DNA of 64,000 bases, taken from NCBI GenBank assembly GCA_011799875.1, contig CM022301.1, positions 326,882,929 to 326,946,928 on the forward strand. The letters are read 5' to 3'. Made by a program: the position numbers and the translations under genes. Shown one piece after another: positions 29,380 through 41,194 of the stretch. The DNA comes from Thinopyrum elongatum. Lineage: Eukaryota; Streptophyta; Magnoliopsida; Poales; Poaceae. The notes under the pieces were generated by a model. The model worked only from the letters and a program-made list of their open reading frames with translations, had not been told where the DNA came from and did no database searches. The first letter of the stretch is position 1, and each line of letters opens with the position of its first letter.

Positions 29380-29458
29380 TACAAAAGCCTCTACATGAGA
29401 TATAGAGACTACGGTCGAACTTGCAACTGAACCATATAGGTTGGGAAAATTCGTGTAG

Positions 29459-29656
29459 ATGAAATATTGTTGGGCAAACAATGAACCTATAATTCACAGA
29501 GAAGCGTTGATGGGCCCTGACTCCGAAAAGTGGCTATATGCCAACATAATCCGAGATAGTATCCATTCACATAATTCAAGCTTAGAACTTGATGTACCCT
29601 TCGAAAGACTTAAGGTCTATAAACTGACAAAGATAAAAATGTTTTATAATACTTGA
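29459..29656 (+). pseudogene. Copia reverse transcriptase relic (copy 1)
   Basis: The translated block NEPIIHREALMGPDSEKWL resembles the conserved EPxxYKEAMxGPDSxKW start of Copia reverse transcriptase. The expected VWNLVDPPEGR and KWVFKxK parts are distorted. Copy 2 has the same distorted version at 54673-54867. Confidence 0.65.
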
Positions 29657-32377
29657 CTTGTTATAAATAGTTTATGACATGATCAAAGAATTAACTATGA
29701 TGAGATTGTCTCATCATAGCAATACTTAAAGTTAGTTCAGATTAAACTAGATGGATGTCAAAATGATTCCCATGAGATGGAAATAGAACCAAGGTTGTAT
29801 GTTTGATACGATCCGAGGTAATTTTGTCGATCCAGAGGGTGCTAGTAAGTATGCGAACTTCAAGAGATCCTATAATGATCTGAAGCAAGCATAGTGGAGT
29901 TGGAATCTTCGTATTGATGAAATGGTCAAATAAATTGATTTCATCGAGTAAAGCGAAGATGCTTGTATTTACAAGAAAGTAAGTGGGAGCATGATAATAT
30001 TTTTAAACACTATATGTACATGACATATTGTTGATTAGAAGTTATGTAAATTTCTTGACACGGATTAAGGCTTTATTGAAACTAGTTTTTCAGTAAAATA
30101 CTTAGGCAATGAATAGTCTTGGTATTAGACATAATGATCTATGGAGATAATAGTGTCTAATCTTACTTATCCAAAATACATATTGATAGAATACTAAAGC
30201 AGTTTAGTATGTAAAATGTCAAGAAGAGTTTCTTGTCAATGTCACATGGAAGGAGTCGGTATCCTGAAATACTGATGAGCGAAATATGGTTTCAACCACA
30301 CTTGTATTCCATGGTATGTAAACAACCAGATATTTCCAATACTCCAAGTTAGTTGTAAGTAAAAGTTACTAGTATGGTCAAATTGTTGATCATAGGACAA
30401 CAATGAAAAATGTCATTAAGGATTAACGACATGTTTCTCACACACGGAGAAAATGAAGAGATTGTCGTAAGGAGTTACATCAACGAAGGCTCGTTGTAAG
30501 TAGTACATCGATAAAATCTTCATCTATGGTCCAAGTGATTTTTTTGATTTGAAATTAAAAGTACTTTATGGTGGCGCAGTAAGTTGGAATTGGTCCAAAA
30601 ATTACTGTGGTGAATTCTATAACAGAAGGCTAAGTATATTATTGCTTTAGAAGCAAAAATGAAGGGTGATGAATCGAAAGTTCATTCATGAGCTTGGTAT
30701 GGTTTCTAGATGATTGTATCATTGGAACACTATTCTTAATAGTGGTTCCATAACTCAGTCTAAGGAATCAAAAGTTCTACCAGTGATTCAATATACCGAG
30801 CCGGTTTCACACAAATTATGAATTCTTATGAAAGCATGATAGATGCATAGAAATGCAAATGATACACACGATTCTGAAGATGTCAGATTTGATAGGACAA
30901 AGTCTATACCATAAGCAAAGAATGGACTAACACTGGATTGCCATTGGTGTTAAAGTTAAAAGTGCTAACTAGATTATTGACTCTAGTGCAAGTGGGAGAC
31001 TATTGGAAATATGCCCTAAAGGCAATAATATTGTATTATTATATTTCCATATTAATAGTTAAGCGTTTATATTCCATGCTATAACTGCTATGATCCTGGA
31101 ATATGCGATTCAGTGGAAAACTCATATACACGTGTGGAATGATAAACGGAATAAAATAGGTACCCAGTCTCGCCTCTAAGACTGGCTCAAGTGTTGTCGA
31201 TGATCATGTTTTCCGGATCTTAGGATATCGTTAAGTGTAATGATAGTCCTAAAACAACATTGAGGGTATGACGTTAGAAGAACGATCATATTGAATCGAC
31301 CCAATACTTGTCTGTTATACTAGGTGATTATATCGTCTGAAATCATCTCTTATAACACGGAGTGTTAGCATGTGTTTTAGTTCCTCAGACCATGAGAGTG
31401 TCTCGGTCACTTCTTACCAGACGGTGAGCTTTGGGGTTGCTCAAACATCATATGTAACAAGGTGATCATAACGACAACTTTCAGGCTCACCGGAAAGTTT
31501 GACAAGTGACCGGACAACTCGAGAGTGGGATTTGCTCCTCCGAAGATGGAGAGATATTCTTAGGGCCCTCTCGGTGTGACGGCATCCATCATCATTTGGC
31601 CAAACACAGGTGACTACGTCACGGGGATGCCGGAACACGTCAATGAGAAAGAAGAACAAAACTGGTAACGGGAGCAACGGTATAGTGAGCATGGTGATGA
31701 CTCAGGAGGATACCGATGCACACCGGGTTTTGTAAAGTATCATGAAGCAAAGGGAAACATCACATGATAACCAAAGGTTCACTCGAATATCATTCGTGTA
31801 ATCATAGGGACAGATATGGATTCCACGGTTCCGCTATCGGTCATTGAACGAAGGGGTTTCGTTCATGTCTATGGTTTACCAAAACTACGGGGTCACAAGC
31901 TTAAGGTAATCACGATCTACTGAGTGTTAGTGGGATGGGAGTGATGAGAATATATTTTTGGAATTGTTTCTTTAATATCCGGAATAGTTCTGAGAGGTTC
32001 CGAAAGCGTTTCGGGGTCACCGGAAGGGTTTCGGTGAATATCGGGTAATACCGGGTATTACTGATTAATATATATAGGTGGAAAATGTTTCTGAAGATGT
32101 TAAATTATATATATATATATATATATAATGCTTTGAAAATGTTTAGAACATTTTATATTTAATTTAAATATCAACGGGCCTAAAAAGGCCAAGAGGTGGA
32201 AGGAAACTTGGGCCACAAGGGCCCAAGTGGAGTAGGCGCCTCCCTTCCCTAAGGAAGGGGGCCGAATCCCATTCGTTGCAATTTTATCAGAGCTAAGTCC
32301 AACTCCTCCCCCCTTGTGTGGTGCCCCAAGGAGGCTTTCCCTCCTTGGTGGCAGCCCTCCTCTTCCCCTCCAACCTA

Positions 32378-32651
32378 CTAGCACATCGATGTACCTCGGT
32401 CCAACAAAGATTTCTTTTATTTTAACATCCTCATCATAGAAGAGGGCAATACCAGCACTCTTTCCGATGCCAGGTTGCACGATACAATGCCTGAGGCCTA
32501 GCCTCCATTTCAAATTATTCACGTACTGATCACTTTTCCGAGTCTCTGAGAGGAAAACTAACTTAGGCTTATGAGTGTGCACTAGGCCCACTAGCTCTCG
32601 AACTGTATGAGGTTGCCCGATCCCTTGACAGTTCTAGCTGATGAGCGTCAT
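32378..32651 (-). pseudogene. LINE ORF2 endonuclease, N-terminal piece
   Basis: The frame from ATG at 32651 reads MTLIS, a stop in place of W, then NCQGIGQPHTVRELVGLV, KPKLVFLSETRKS and FYDEDVKI. This is the start of the AP-type endonuclease of L1-clade LINEs; the catalytic N (SWNCQG) and E (SETR) positions are visible. The W codon has become TAG. Coding sequence continues right up to the CTAG that ends the Helitron, so the reverse transcriptase was never included. Confidence 0.82.
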
Positions 32652-34222
32652 GGCTCCTGGTGGGCACTTGCAGCAGCGCCCACCAGTTGACCGACAGCCC
32701 CAGGCTCGGTTGCTTCCATACCACCATCCTCTCCAGCCTTACTGTCCTCTTTCCCTTTCTTTTTCTTACACTGCTCCGATGGGTTCCCTCCCTTGTCACC
32801 CGCTTCATTACCTGTTTCTGCAGTTCCACGAGCTCCTCTCTTCCCTAGCATCGATGCCGTGTCCCCCGCTTCCTTCCTGCCTTTTTTGTTGTCCTCCTTT
32901 TTGTTTCCCGCAGGTTCCTTGATGGCCTTCACCTGCGTGTTGATCACAATTTCCTTCACCGGCATCCCAGAAGTTTCTATTAGTTTCCGGTCAGCCATCT
33001 GGTCTGCAGTTATAGCCCCTCCTTCAGACCCAACCTCATCCGTTGGGTTCAGGCCATCAAGGAAACTTCTGTTATGGCTAGTCTCCACCCTGGATGCGCG
33101 ACCCTCTTCACCCATGGTTGGGTTAGTACCCACTGCCCCTGACAATGTCGTGGCAAAGATAGTAGATGCCATCTGTACCTTGTTATGTTAATCCTGGTTC
33201 AGGTTCAGGTCCATTGCAGCTTGCCCGACAGTCGGCTTCACAGGATTACCAGCAGTAGCATATTCGGCCGCATGGGACTGGGGGACTAGGCCAAAACACA
33301 GTGGGTAATGCATATCGTCCCCAAACTTCTCGCTCCCATTCGTTGCAATTGTATCAGAGCCTAAGTACAGACTCACGAAGGGCCCTTTTACCTCTTGCTT
33401 CATTTGCATCACATGAGAGCCTGTATCCACTGCTTCCTGGTGCTTCTCTCTCAAGACTAAACATACCTCTCCATCCCGTGCTTCACTTCCTCCCATTACT
33501 ATGTCTGGTGGATCACCCGTTTGGGTTTGACTGATTTGTTCCTCCTCCCACTGATCTCCTCTCACCTGCTGAACTTGATTTAGATTCCTTCTAATTTGAT
33601 TCAGAAAGTGATCCATCTGTACGTCTGTACTAGCAGGGATCTCATACATGGGGACGATTTGTTGCTCGATCACTCTCTTTTCTTGCTGATGCTCATTCCC
33701 AACATGAGCATATGTTGTTGAGTCATACGGGATACCTTCCTCTTTGATAGGATCACACACCGTCACATCTTTGATCCGTCGTTCCTCCTTAACTCCATGC
33801 AATTCCACTGGACATGCTGGATGTGTTGTGTGTACTTGTTGCTCATACCCGATCTCCTGATCTAATTCTCCATATTTTACTCCAAGCCTGCGATCCAGAT
33901 CCTCTCTCATGGTAAGCATTTTTTCCCTGATCCTCTTCAACACCACCTCGCCTGGCTGTGTTCTCCGGCCAAAAATTCCATCGAGGCCTCCTGGTCGCTT
34001 CTTCCTTTCCAATGCGAGTCTCTTGATCGCCTTCCTGGTTCTCTCCCAAGCCTCTCTCAATCCCAGCGGGTCCTCCAAGATCCGCAATATCTCTCCTCTC
34101 TCTTCTGGTATTCTCACTCTCTCTAGATCATGGGATCTCGCCGCCGGCGGGACCTCTTCCGTCGCGATCTGAGATCGCCATCCGGTTGCCCCGACAGGGG
34201 GTGCGGTAATCACGGGCGTCAT
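32648..34222 (-). pseudogene. LINE ORF1 (gag-like), one in-frame stop
   Basis: A single frame runs from ATG at 34222 (preceded by an in-frame TAG) for 524 codons, broken only by TAA after codon 344 (33188-33190). The protein is charged and Gln/Glu/Lys rich. It has no obvious zinc knuckle, so its assignment rests mainly on position: it ends in ATGA overlapping the start of a LINE endonuclease frame, a normal ORF1-ORF2 junction. In plant L1-type LINEs ORF1 makes the RNA-binding protein. The copy was carried here by the Helitron. Confidence 0.65.
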
Positions 34223-34701
34223 TTTCTAACTTGAGTGGCGCAGAATTACGGAGCAGTTGACATCACATTGGTGTAGGAAGTAATCTGTTGGTCAGTGGAC
34301 TGGAGTCCAAGGAAAATTAGATATGCTTCTGTATTCTTAGCCATAATAGTTTTCCAGGATTGTTTACTGTGGCCTTTTAAGGATTTGAAAGATGTGAAAG
34401 AATACAACTAAGACACACCACATGCTAGTAATAATTAGATGGAGAAAAAAAAGGCATGAAGCAAATTCTGATGATCCAAACTGGTAGGGCACATTTGGTG
34501 TCAGTGGAGACTCTTGACTGATACAGTAGTGGAAGTTAGTTTGTGGTCACCTGGTAGCATGTGCATATTATTGCACTACCTTTCTTTTTATGATTATCTA
34601 CTTGGGAAATCAAATAGAATCGTCTTGGAGGTAGCTGCAACAAGACCTGTAGTACTACTTGGCATGAAATGTTTCATGTTCTTCGTTAGGGAAATCAAAT
34701 A

Positions 34702-34745
34702 CTCCCTCCGATCCAAATTAAATGTCGCATCTTTAGTATAATTTT
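34702..34745 (+). mobile_element. Stowaway-like MITE half
   Basis: CTCCCTCCGATCCAAATTAA followed by ATGTCGCATCTTTAGTA resembles one terminus of a Stowaway element; the matching inverted end is missing. It lies in the DNA carried by the Helitron. Confidence 0.55.
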
Positions 34746-34944
34746 GAAGGAATAACATTTTTATTTTTGCAAGGCAGGGGAATCAATTGCATTGATTTTT
34801 CTTATCCCCTGGGCTGTGTGTTTGATAGCCACAAAATCCACTTATCGACTGCTTTTCTGAAGAAAGTAAATGATTTATGAGGTGCCAGTTCACCACATGT
34901 TTCTGAACCCTTGCAACACATTCTTTTCACCTCTTTTGCGACGA

Positions 34945-35184
34945 CTAGTCAATGTGTACATGCAATGCACGTTAATTTGGAAGTATATTAAGTGCATGCG
35001 GATATTAAGTAGGATATTATTTGTGTGTTATTATGTGATTAGCACTATTTTTAGCATGAAATTAACTGCACGCTAAATGTGTTGAGCGCTCGACATTGAA
35101 GCAGTCTAGGTCGTTGGATTGACATGATTTGATGGCGGAGATTAATTGGATCTACCCCTTTGGGTCTTTTTATATTGGTATAGA
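34945..35184 (-). mobile_element. Core mini-Helitron (240 bp)
   Basis: TC start, AT-rich body, hairpin ACGTGCATTGCATGT and CTAG followed by T form a complete small Helitron inside the larger insert. Confidence 0.72.
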
Positions 35185-35743
35185 TATATACTAGAGGATT
35201 TCCACCCTTTGGATACACAAGTTTTGGAGACTCCTCTAGTTGATCTAGTTCTAGTTGGTCCTAGTTGACTAATTAGAGCTAGCCCTAGCCATCTCTAATC
35301 CTCATAATTAGAAGCCCCGTGTGGTTCTAATCTCCTCCCTCTAATTCTTTGGCGACGATTAGCTCTGGACGGTGAAGCGCTGCCGGATCATGAAGACCGT
35401 ATGCTTGCAACCAAGTAGAGAGGCCGTGCTTTCGGTCTTCCGTTCGAGGGATCGTTCGTGGGCGGTTCGCGGGATCGTCATAAACGTTCGAGGGACTCCA
35501 AGTACGATCTACATCGACTCATCTACTTCTGCTGCACCCCCGGAGTCGGTAACGATCGTTGATCACAACTCATTATGCATCTTCATATTGTTCCTGGGTG
35601 ATCGTAGGTCAAAATTTTTGTTTTCTACTACATTTCCCAACGGTTTTTATCACAATTATCATCATAGAAGTGTCATAAGCATGACAAGAAAAGTTTTCGT
35701 TTGGGCCATAATGTCATGGATGTGTCTTTTTTTTGTAGTGAGG

Positions 35744-36805
35744 TTATTTGCCAGTCTCTAGTACGACATATGTTCTATTTCCTAAGACCTGAGCTAGCGC
35801 ATGTACTTGGGATGGTGACATATCTGCTTTGGGCCGACCAAATGCTACTCCGTGACTGGGTCGTTATAAAGGAAGGTTTCGGGCTTGTCTAGACCCATGT
35901 TGCGAGACATGGTTGAGCAAGATGGAATTTGCCCCTCTAATTAGGAGAGATATAATTTGGGGCCCTCGTGTGATCCGACCAAGATAAGCATGGCCATGCA
36001 ACAAGGATTATGAGATAGCCCGGTTTGTGGTCGACATCATTGGAACAAGAGAGGACAGACTAGCACAAGGATGACAAACTAGGCTTGATCCTGACAACAT
36101 ATATCGTGTGGCAAAGGGAACAAAAGTGTGACATGTTGTACAGGTTCGCCAACCGGCTTCATTGTCTACTTGGTGGTTCGCACGCCTTGCTAGAGGCCAG
36201 TACTAACCATGCAGGTTGGAGATGATCCGACCTGTGACCAAGACGACTTGAACCTAAGGGGTCGCATGCTTAAGGGAAGGAACCTGTGAGGTAGGATCTG
36301 ACTCCATGAGTCAGATGTCATCCTACTTGGACTCGGATCTAGGCAGAACAGACTTTGGGCTTTAGGATCGGTGCGAGGCCCAAGTGTTGAGCCCGCGACG
36401 GATGCCTATATATAGTTGAGGTGTGGCATATGGTTTCAGTTGATCACTTCGGCACCGTCTCTAGGGCTTTGCATGTATTGCAAGTAGCCACCTCCACTCG
36501 CCGCCGGCTGTGTGATCGGACCTAGCAGTCCGCCGCATTGTGTTCCTCCTGCACGCGCAGATAACATTATTGGTGGTGCACTTGCGCCCCTCCGGTGAAC
36601 CTGTTCATGGGATTTGACCGACTACGTGGGAGATCGACGAGGAGGAGGCGACTCTGGAGATGCGCTACCCCAACTCTACTTCTGTTGCACGACAGCGCAC
36701 GTCTAGTGGTAACGATCAGTGATCCATCTCCCGTAGCATGTTCCTAGTTGTTGTGTGCACATGAAAACTTTATATTGCAACGGATGTACCTAGCGTAGCC
36801 CAACA
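35744..36805 (+). mobile_element. Copia LTR, 3' part
   Basis: Typical LTR blocks are present (GACTGGGTCGTTATAAAGG, GGGGTCGCATGCTTAAGGG, a TATATATAG promoter motif near 36411) and the end GCGTAGCCCAACA. The 5' part is cut off by the CACTA terminus at 35740 and was not found on the other side. Confidence 0.65.
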
Positions 36806-36831
36806 CTAAGGTCGTCCTTTAAGGAAACCTC

Positions 36832-37303
36832 TGATATGTCTCCAACATATCTATAATTTATGATGTTTTCATGCTATATTTACATCAATCTTATGTGGTT
36901 TTGGTGCACTTTAATATTATTTTTCTGGACTAACCTATTAATCTAGTGCCCACTGTCAGTTCCTGTTTTTTTGCATGTTTTTGTTTTATAGAAAATCAAT
37001 ATTTAGGAACGTCAAAATACCCCGGCGATACAAATGATTTTTTTTCTAGTATACGTGTAATTTTTTGGCAAAAGTATCAACGCAAGACAGTGCCTGAGGG
37101 CCCCACACGGCCAGGTGGCGCGACCACCCCCTGGTCGCACCGTGGGCTCATGTGGGTAGCCCTTAAGTAGGTTGGATCTCTCATCGGGCGCAAAAGGTAA
37201 TTTTATGGAAAAAAATTCCCTCAAAATTTTAGCCGGATCAGAGTTACGGGTCTCCGGCTATTTAAGAAACATTGCTTGGCCTCCGATACAAACACGAGAA
37301 ATG
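36832..37303 (+). mobile_element. Gypsy LTR, 5' fragment
   Basis: It begins TGATATGTCTCCAACATATC, the start of a common Triticeae Gypsy LTR, and continues through the block CTAACCTATTAATCTAGTGC. It breaks off where the next LTR begins. Confidence 0.65.
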
Positions 37304-40300
37304 TGTCGGGACCCAGAATCTAAGGCACATTGATATAGCTTGTAACATATCATATAAACACGCGAGACCTCACACATGTTCACACGGCTGCCACCTTACC
37401 TTGGCCGGACCGTGTACACCTTTTGGCTCACTTATATGAATATGTCGCTAGCAACCATATGACAAAGAACCCGACTCAACATGAGTTATAGACCAAGGTG
37501 GCACTAACGTATAGGGGCATACATAGGTAACCTAGTAGAGCACGTGTCCGTGATCAGCGTGTGTAACTGAGTCATAGCAAGCTACAAGGACTCTAGTAAA
37601 CACCGCATGCCATTTCCCTATAGGAGCAGCCATAGGAGCAATGAAGGATACATGTCAGTTAATCAATGTGTCCGACTCAGTAGCGAGCTACCAAGGCTTA
37701 GTGGAAGAACAAAGAGGCATCTCCATGTAAGGGAGGCTATCGAAGACATACAACTAGGTGTCGAACCCCACACAAAGCAATACATATCACATGTGTGCAC
37801 AACATGTAACTATGTGTTGGTACAACATGGCATTACAACATAACTCTACAACTCAAGTAGTAGACAAGGCTCGAAAGAGCCATACATAACATGTTTATTA
37901 CAAACTGGGGTCACATGACCCTACACACAAAGTCATACAAACTAAGCGGAAGCATAAACTTGCCTGAGTACAGACAACTGAAAAGAAAGAAGGCTAGAAG
38001 CCTGACTATATCTACTGACCTTCCCAAGGGTACAAGATCATAGCTGGGAAACAAGCTACCCATCATCATCGATGTATAGGTAGAACCCAACTGTGGTGTC
38101 AGGGAACTCCTCTGCAATAGTTTATTAAGCAAGGGTGAGCACAAATTACACAAGAAGACTTGAATCAAAACTATCTAGTATGCAAAAGTATCAATAAAGG
38201 GGGTTCTGAGTTCTAATGCAGCAAGCCAGCTTTGACTTAGTGTCTATCCTATACTACGACTACCAGTAGTTGTAAGAGATGATAAAGTGCACATGAGTCC
38301 AACTAGCTAGTCACCACAACAATACAATACTATGGATCCTCTCCCGTCTTCCTACGAGAAGGCTATGCATAGCGCTCACACTTACCTTGCGCATTTTAGA
38401 GTATCCATATAAAGTTGTATATGAACCATATTAGTCTCCAAGTAGTCCATATCCGCGGACGCGACTATTCGAATAGATTTATAACCCTGCAGGGTTGTAC
38501 TTCTTCACACACGCTCTCATCACTTACCACCATATACACGTCATGTACTCGGCAACCTTCAAGCGGAAGCCTGGCGAGGGTGTCAGCCACAACCGATAAG
38601 CACACGAGACTCTAGTCCAGGTTTATTGCCTATATGAGATTGAATCCGCAAAGGAAGTCCCACTGAAGTTTCTGTTACGGCCTCAAACCATGTGAGCAGG
38701 GTTCCCTAGGCCACCACGTCGGATGGAACTATGCTTGGTACACCGTGCCACTGTACCTTGCTGTCCCAGGCCCACCCCACCGGGCAGTGCTAAGTAAGGC
38801 CTCTAGACCTACAAACACCAGAAACTAGTTGCAACTCCTGGACAGAGATCGAGGTGAGTTAATAATTTGAGAGGGGTCATATTTCAGGGCCCAATGTGTG
38901 GTAGTAGCTATTCTTGGATAACATACATAGAAGTCAGTTGTTATGACGGTCTCAATGAGACAACCCACCATGTACTCCTACATGGCCTCTCATCGCTATC
39001 TTTACCAAATCAGGTTCACACGCTTAACTCTCAACATCAGAACATGAACACGTCCATTCCAATTCATTTCTAGATGAATCAAACCTGACACAACTCTAAG
39101 CAATAGCAAGCATGGAATGGATGAATTCATAACATGGCTCAAGCCACTCCTAATCCTGCTAGGAAGGTTTAGCTATTTACTATGACGATGACAGGTCATG
39201 CAAAGGAATGGGTTCAACTACTGAAACATGTAACAATTGAACGTTGTTGTCCTAATGAAATAATAGAGAGAAGGATCAAGAGAGTGGGATTGTATCAGAA
39301 TGATCAAGGGGGTTTGCTTGCCTGGAACATTAACAGTAGAGCACTGCTCCTCAGATAGGTACTCGGTGCCACTCGCAGAAGCAGAGCCTATCGAGAAGAA
39401 CATTACCGAGGAGGAAATCAATACACATCAAATGCAACAATATGATGCATGATCATGACATGTCAATAATGCCATGGATTGTGCTAATGCATCTAGCAAC
39501 AATTTAAATGAAGCTCATTTAAACCAAAGGTTCAAATGCAAACTCCAAATTAAGTATTTAAAATGCCTTTAATTGAATTTGACCTGATCAGCAGGTATAA
39601 GTTGTTTAAACATGCATTAAAATGGTACAAATGGGTTCTTTGGATTTTTTCGATCATTTTTCATATATAAATTATTTCGTTTAGAGTTATGGTTGATTTT
39701 CTATGATTTTTTGAAATTTAGTTAATTTCTTGGAATTTAATAAATCATTTATAATATATAAAATACCAGAAAATCATTATGATGTAAAACTGCATATGCA
39801 ATACATCAGTAAGTCAACTAGGTTGTTCCAGAGTCAAAGCTGACCAGTGGGACCCACTAGCCAGTGACCCATTTCAGTAACAGAGGCGATTAGTGTTAAA
39901 ATTAACCCTAAACCAAAATTAACCAGACGCTAGCCCCTCATATCCTCGACACAGGGGAGGTCAAATCCGGTGAGAACGGGTCAAACCCGCCGGCGGGATG
40001 CCTTGGAAAACCTCTGTGGTGCATCGTTTGACGCGTAGTTTGGCTCTCTGGAAAGCCAGTGCTGCGGTGCGTCGATTGATGGTGGTTGCCGAACCTAGGG
40101 TGGTCAGAATTGATGGAGGTGGGCACACCGCGGTGGCCGGTGTTGCTCTACGTGATGCTGCGAAGATGATGGACATGCCGGAGTGACCAAAATGTCATCG
40201 AAGCATCACCGGCGGTGGGATTCGACTTCAATGGAAATGCGGCCTACTGCTCGTAATCGAATGCGGGAAAAAGGGGAAACGATGACAGAGCTCACAGGGG

Positions 40301-41194
40301 GTCAGCGGCAGTCTCATCTGGCTTGGGGGTGGGTTGGAGCGGTCAGAGCAATGGTGGCGGTCTCTGCAGCCGAAGGTTGAAGACGACGACGTAGGCGGCG
40401 TTCGGGGGCATTCGGTGTTGCTTGGCTCGGCGGAGACGAAGAGGATGTCACGGCGGAGCTCTTGAACATGGAGAGAGGGCATGGGATGGCTGTGACTATG
40501 GCGACGCGGCTGCGGGCGCTTCAGCCATGGCGTGGGAGAGCGAGGGAGCGTAAAGGGGGAGAGTGAGGAGATTGTCCCGATTCGGACGGCTTCCGCGAGG
40601 GCTATCCGCGGTGAGGACGTGGCCAGGGGTGGGCAGGCAGGCTGTTGTCTGTCGCACCGAGTGCCCACGTGTCGTGCACGCGCCTTGTCCGACTGGCGGG
40701 AGGAGGGAGACGACTGGCAGGTGGGCTAGGCCGCGAGGTAAGTTGGCCCGGTTAGGGTTTTTCCTTTTTCTTTTTTTTTTCCGCAGTCTGTTTTGATTCA
40801 GTTTCAAACCAAATCATTTTGGGAAATTCTAAAAATATTTGTGGGCACTTTATAAATTATTCCAATGGCCCTCAATTAAAATTAGAATATTTGGAGCTAT
40901 AAAACTGTTTATAAATTTTATTTGCGCCAACTCAAATACAATATGCATTAATTCAAGGTCCATAAATGCCATGGAAAAATGTGAATCATCTATGGCTAAG
41001 GTTTTCACCTTTTTCCTAAAATCATGAACATTTTTAAGGGCATTTTGGGTTCATTGAAAATTATTTTAGTTAAACCTAGTTATTTAATGTGGTGCTAGGG
41101 TTTGTCATTCCCCATTTCAATTTCTTTAGAAATTAAACATGATGCATTCAAGAACTTTACTAGCCTAGGTCATTACCAAACTGCCAATGTGACA
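37304..41194 (-). mobile_element. Large LTR-like sequence, distant relative of the two solo LTRs
   Basis: On the minus strand it would start TGTCACATTGG and end GGGTCCCGACA. It shares the block GCGACTATTCGAATAGATTT (near 38460) with solo LTR A (near 43340) and, more weakly, B (near 50465). It also has the same layout of a GC-rich, CT-rich leader in the middle. The five bases on each side (AAATG and AAACA) do not match, so either the ends are slightly misplaced or it is not a simple solo LTR. Confidence 0.55.

Larger units (their letters stand above)
32378..35184 (-). mobile_element. Helitron with captured LINE fragment (2,807 bp)
   Basis: Comparison with the intact 5' LTR (CCAACCTATATATACTAG) shows a clean insertion between A (32377) and T (35185) with no target duplication, as Helitrons do. 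On the minus strand the insert starts TCTATACCAATATAAAAAGA and ends CTAG. A typical internal Helitron end, a 15 bp hairpin at 34958-34972 followed 9 nt later by CTAG at 34945-34948, lies only 240 bp from the 5' end. The remaining 2.57 kb looks like captured flanking DNA. No RepHel gene is present, so it was non-autonomous. Confidence 0.82.
23877..35642 (+). mobile_element. Complete Copia-type element, copy 1 (coding region decayed)
   Basis: Both LTRs, a primer binding site (TGGTATTAGAGC at 25703) and a polypurine tract (AGTGGGAGAC, 30991-31000) are present. The insertion duplicated GTTTT (23872-23876 and 35643-35647). Without later insertions it would be about 8.4 kb. No full gag or pol frame survives; only short relics such as 29459-29656 can be recognised. 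Later insertions are a hAT-type MITE in the interior and a Helitron in the 3' LTR. Confidence 0.9.
31001..35642 (+). mobile_element. 3' LTR of Copia copy 1, split by a Helitron
   Basis: The LTR parts are 31001-32377 and 35185-35642, together 1,835 bp. Its first bases are TATTGG and its last CCCAACG, so both terminal dinucleotides have mutated. A 32 bp patch at 32267-32298 is foreign to the LTR (see findings). A TA repeat lies at 32106-32128. Confidence 0.87.
23623..35740 (-). mobile_element. CACTA transposon terminus, interrupted by Copia copy 1
   Basis: On the minus strand the element starts at 35740 with CACTACAAAAAAAAGACACA. It continues with the Caspar-like blocks GACACTTCTATGATG, GAAAATGGGCTTTTCGTCC and GCATGACATTCTTTGGGC up to the subterminal arrays. 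The Copia element 23877-35642 splits it. The base triplet after the end is AGG (35741-35743). The opposite terminus was not found, so total length and TSD are unknown; the arrays at 19820-23622 probably belong to it. Confidence 0.8.

Noticed and set aside
32100..32591. 163-codon minus-strand frame
   Set aside because: It fuses LINE endonuclease codons to LTR sequence across the Helitron border; a chance fusion and not a gene.
37304..41194. Third solo LTR with target duplication
   Set aside because: Flanking bases AAATG and AAACA differ, so the solo LTR status was not claimed.
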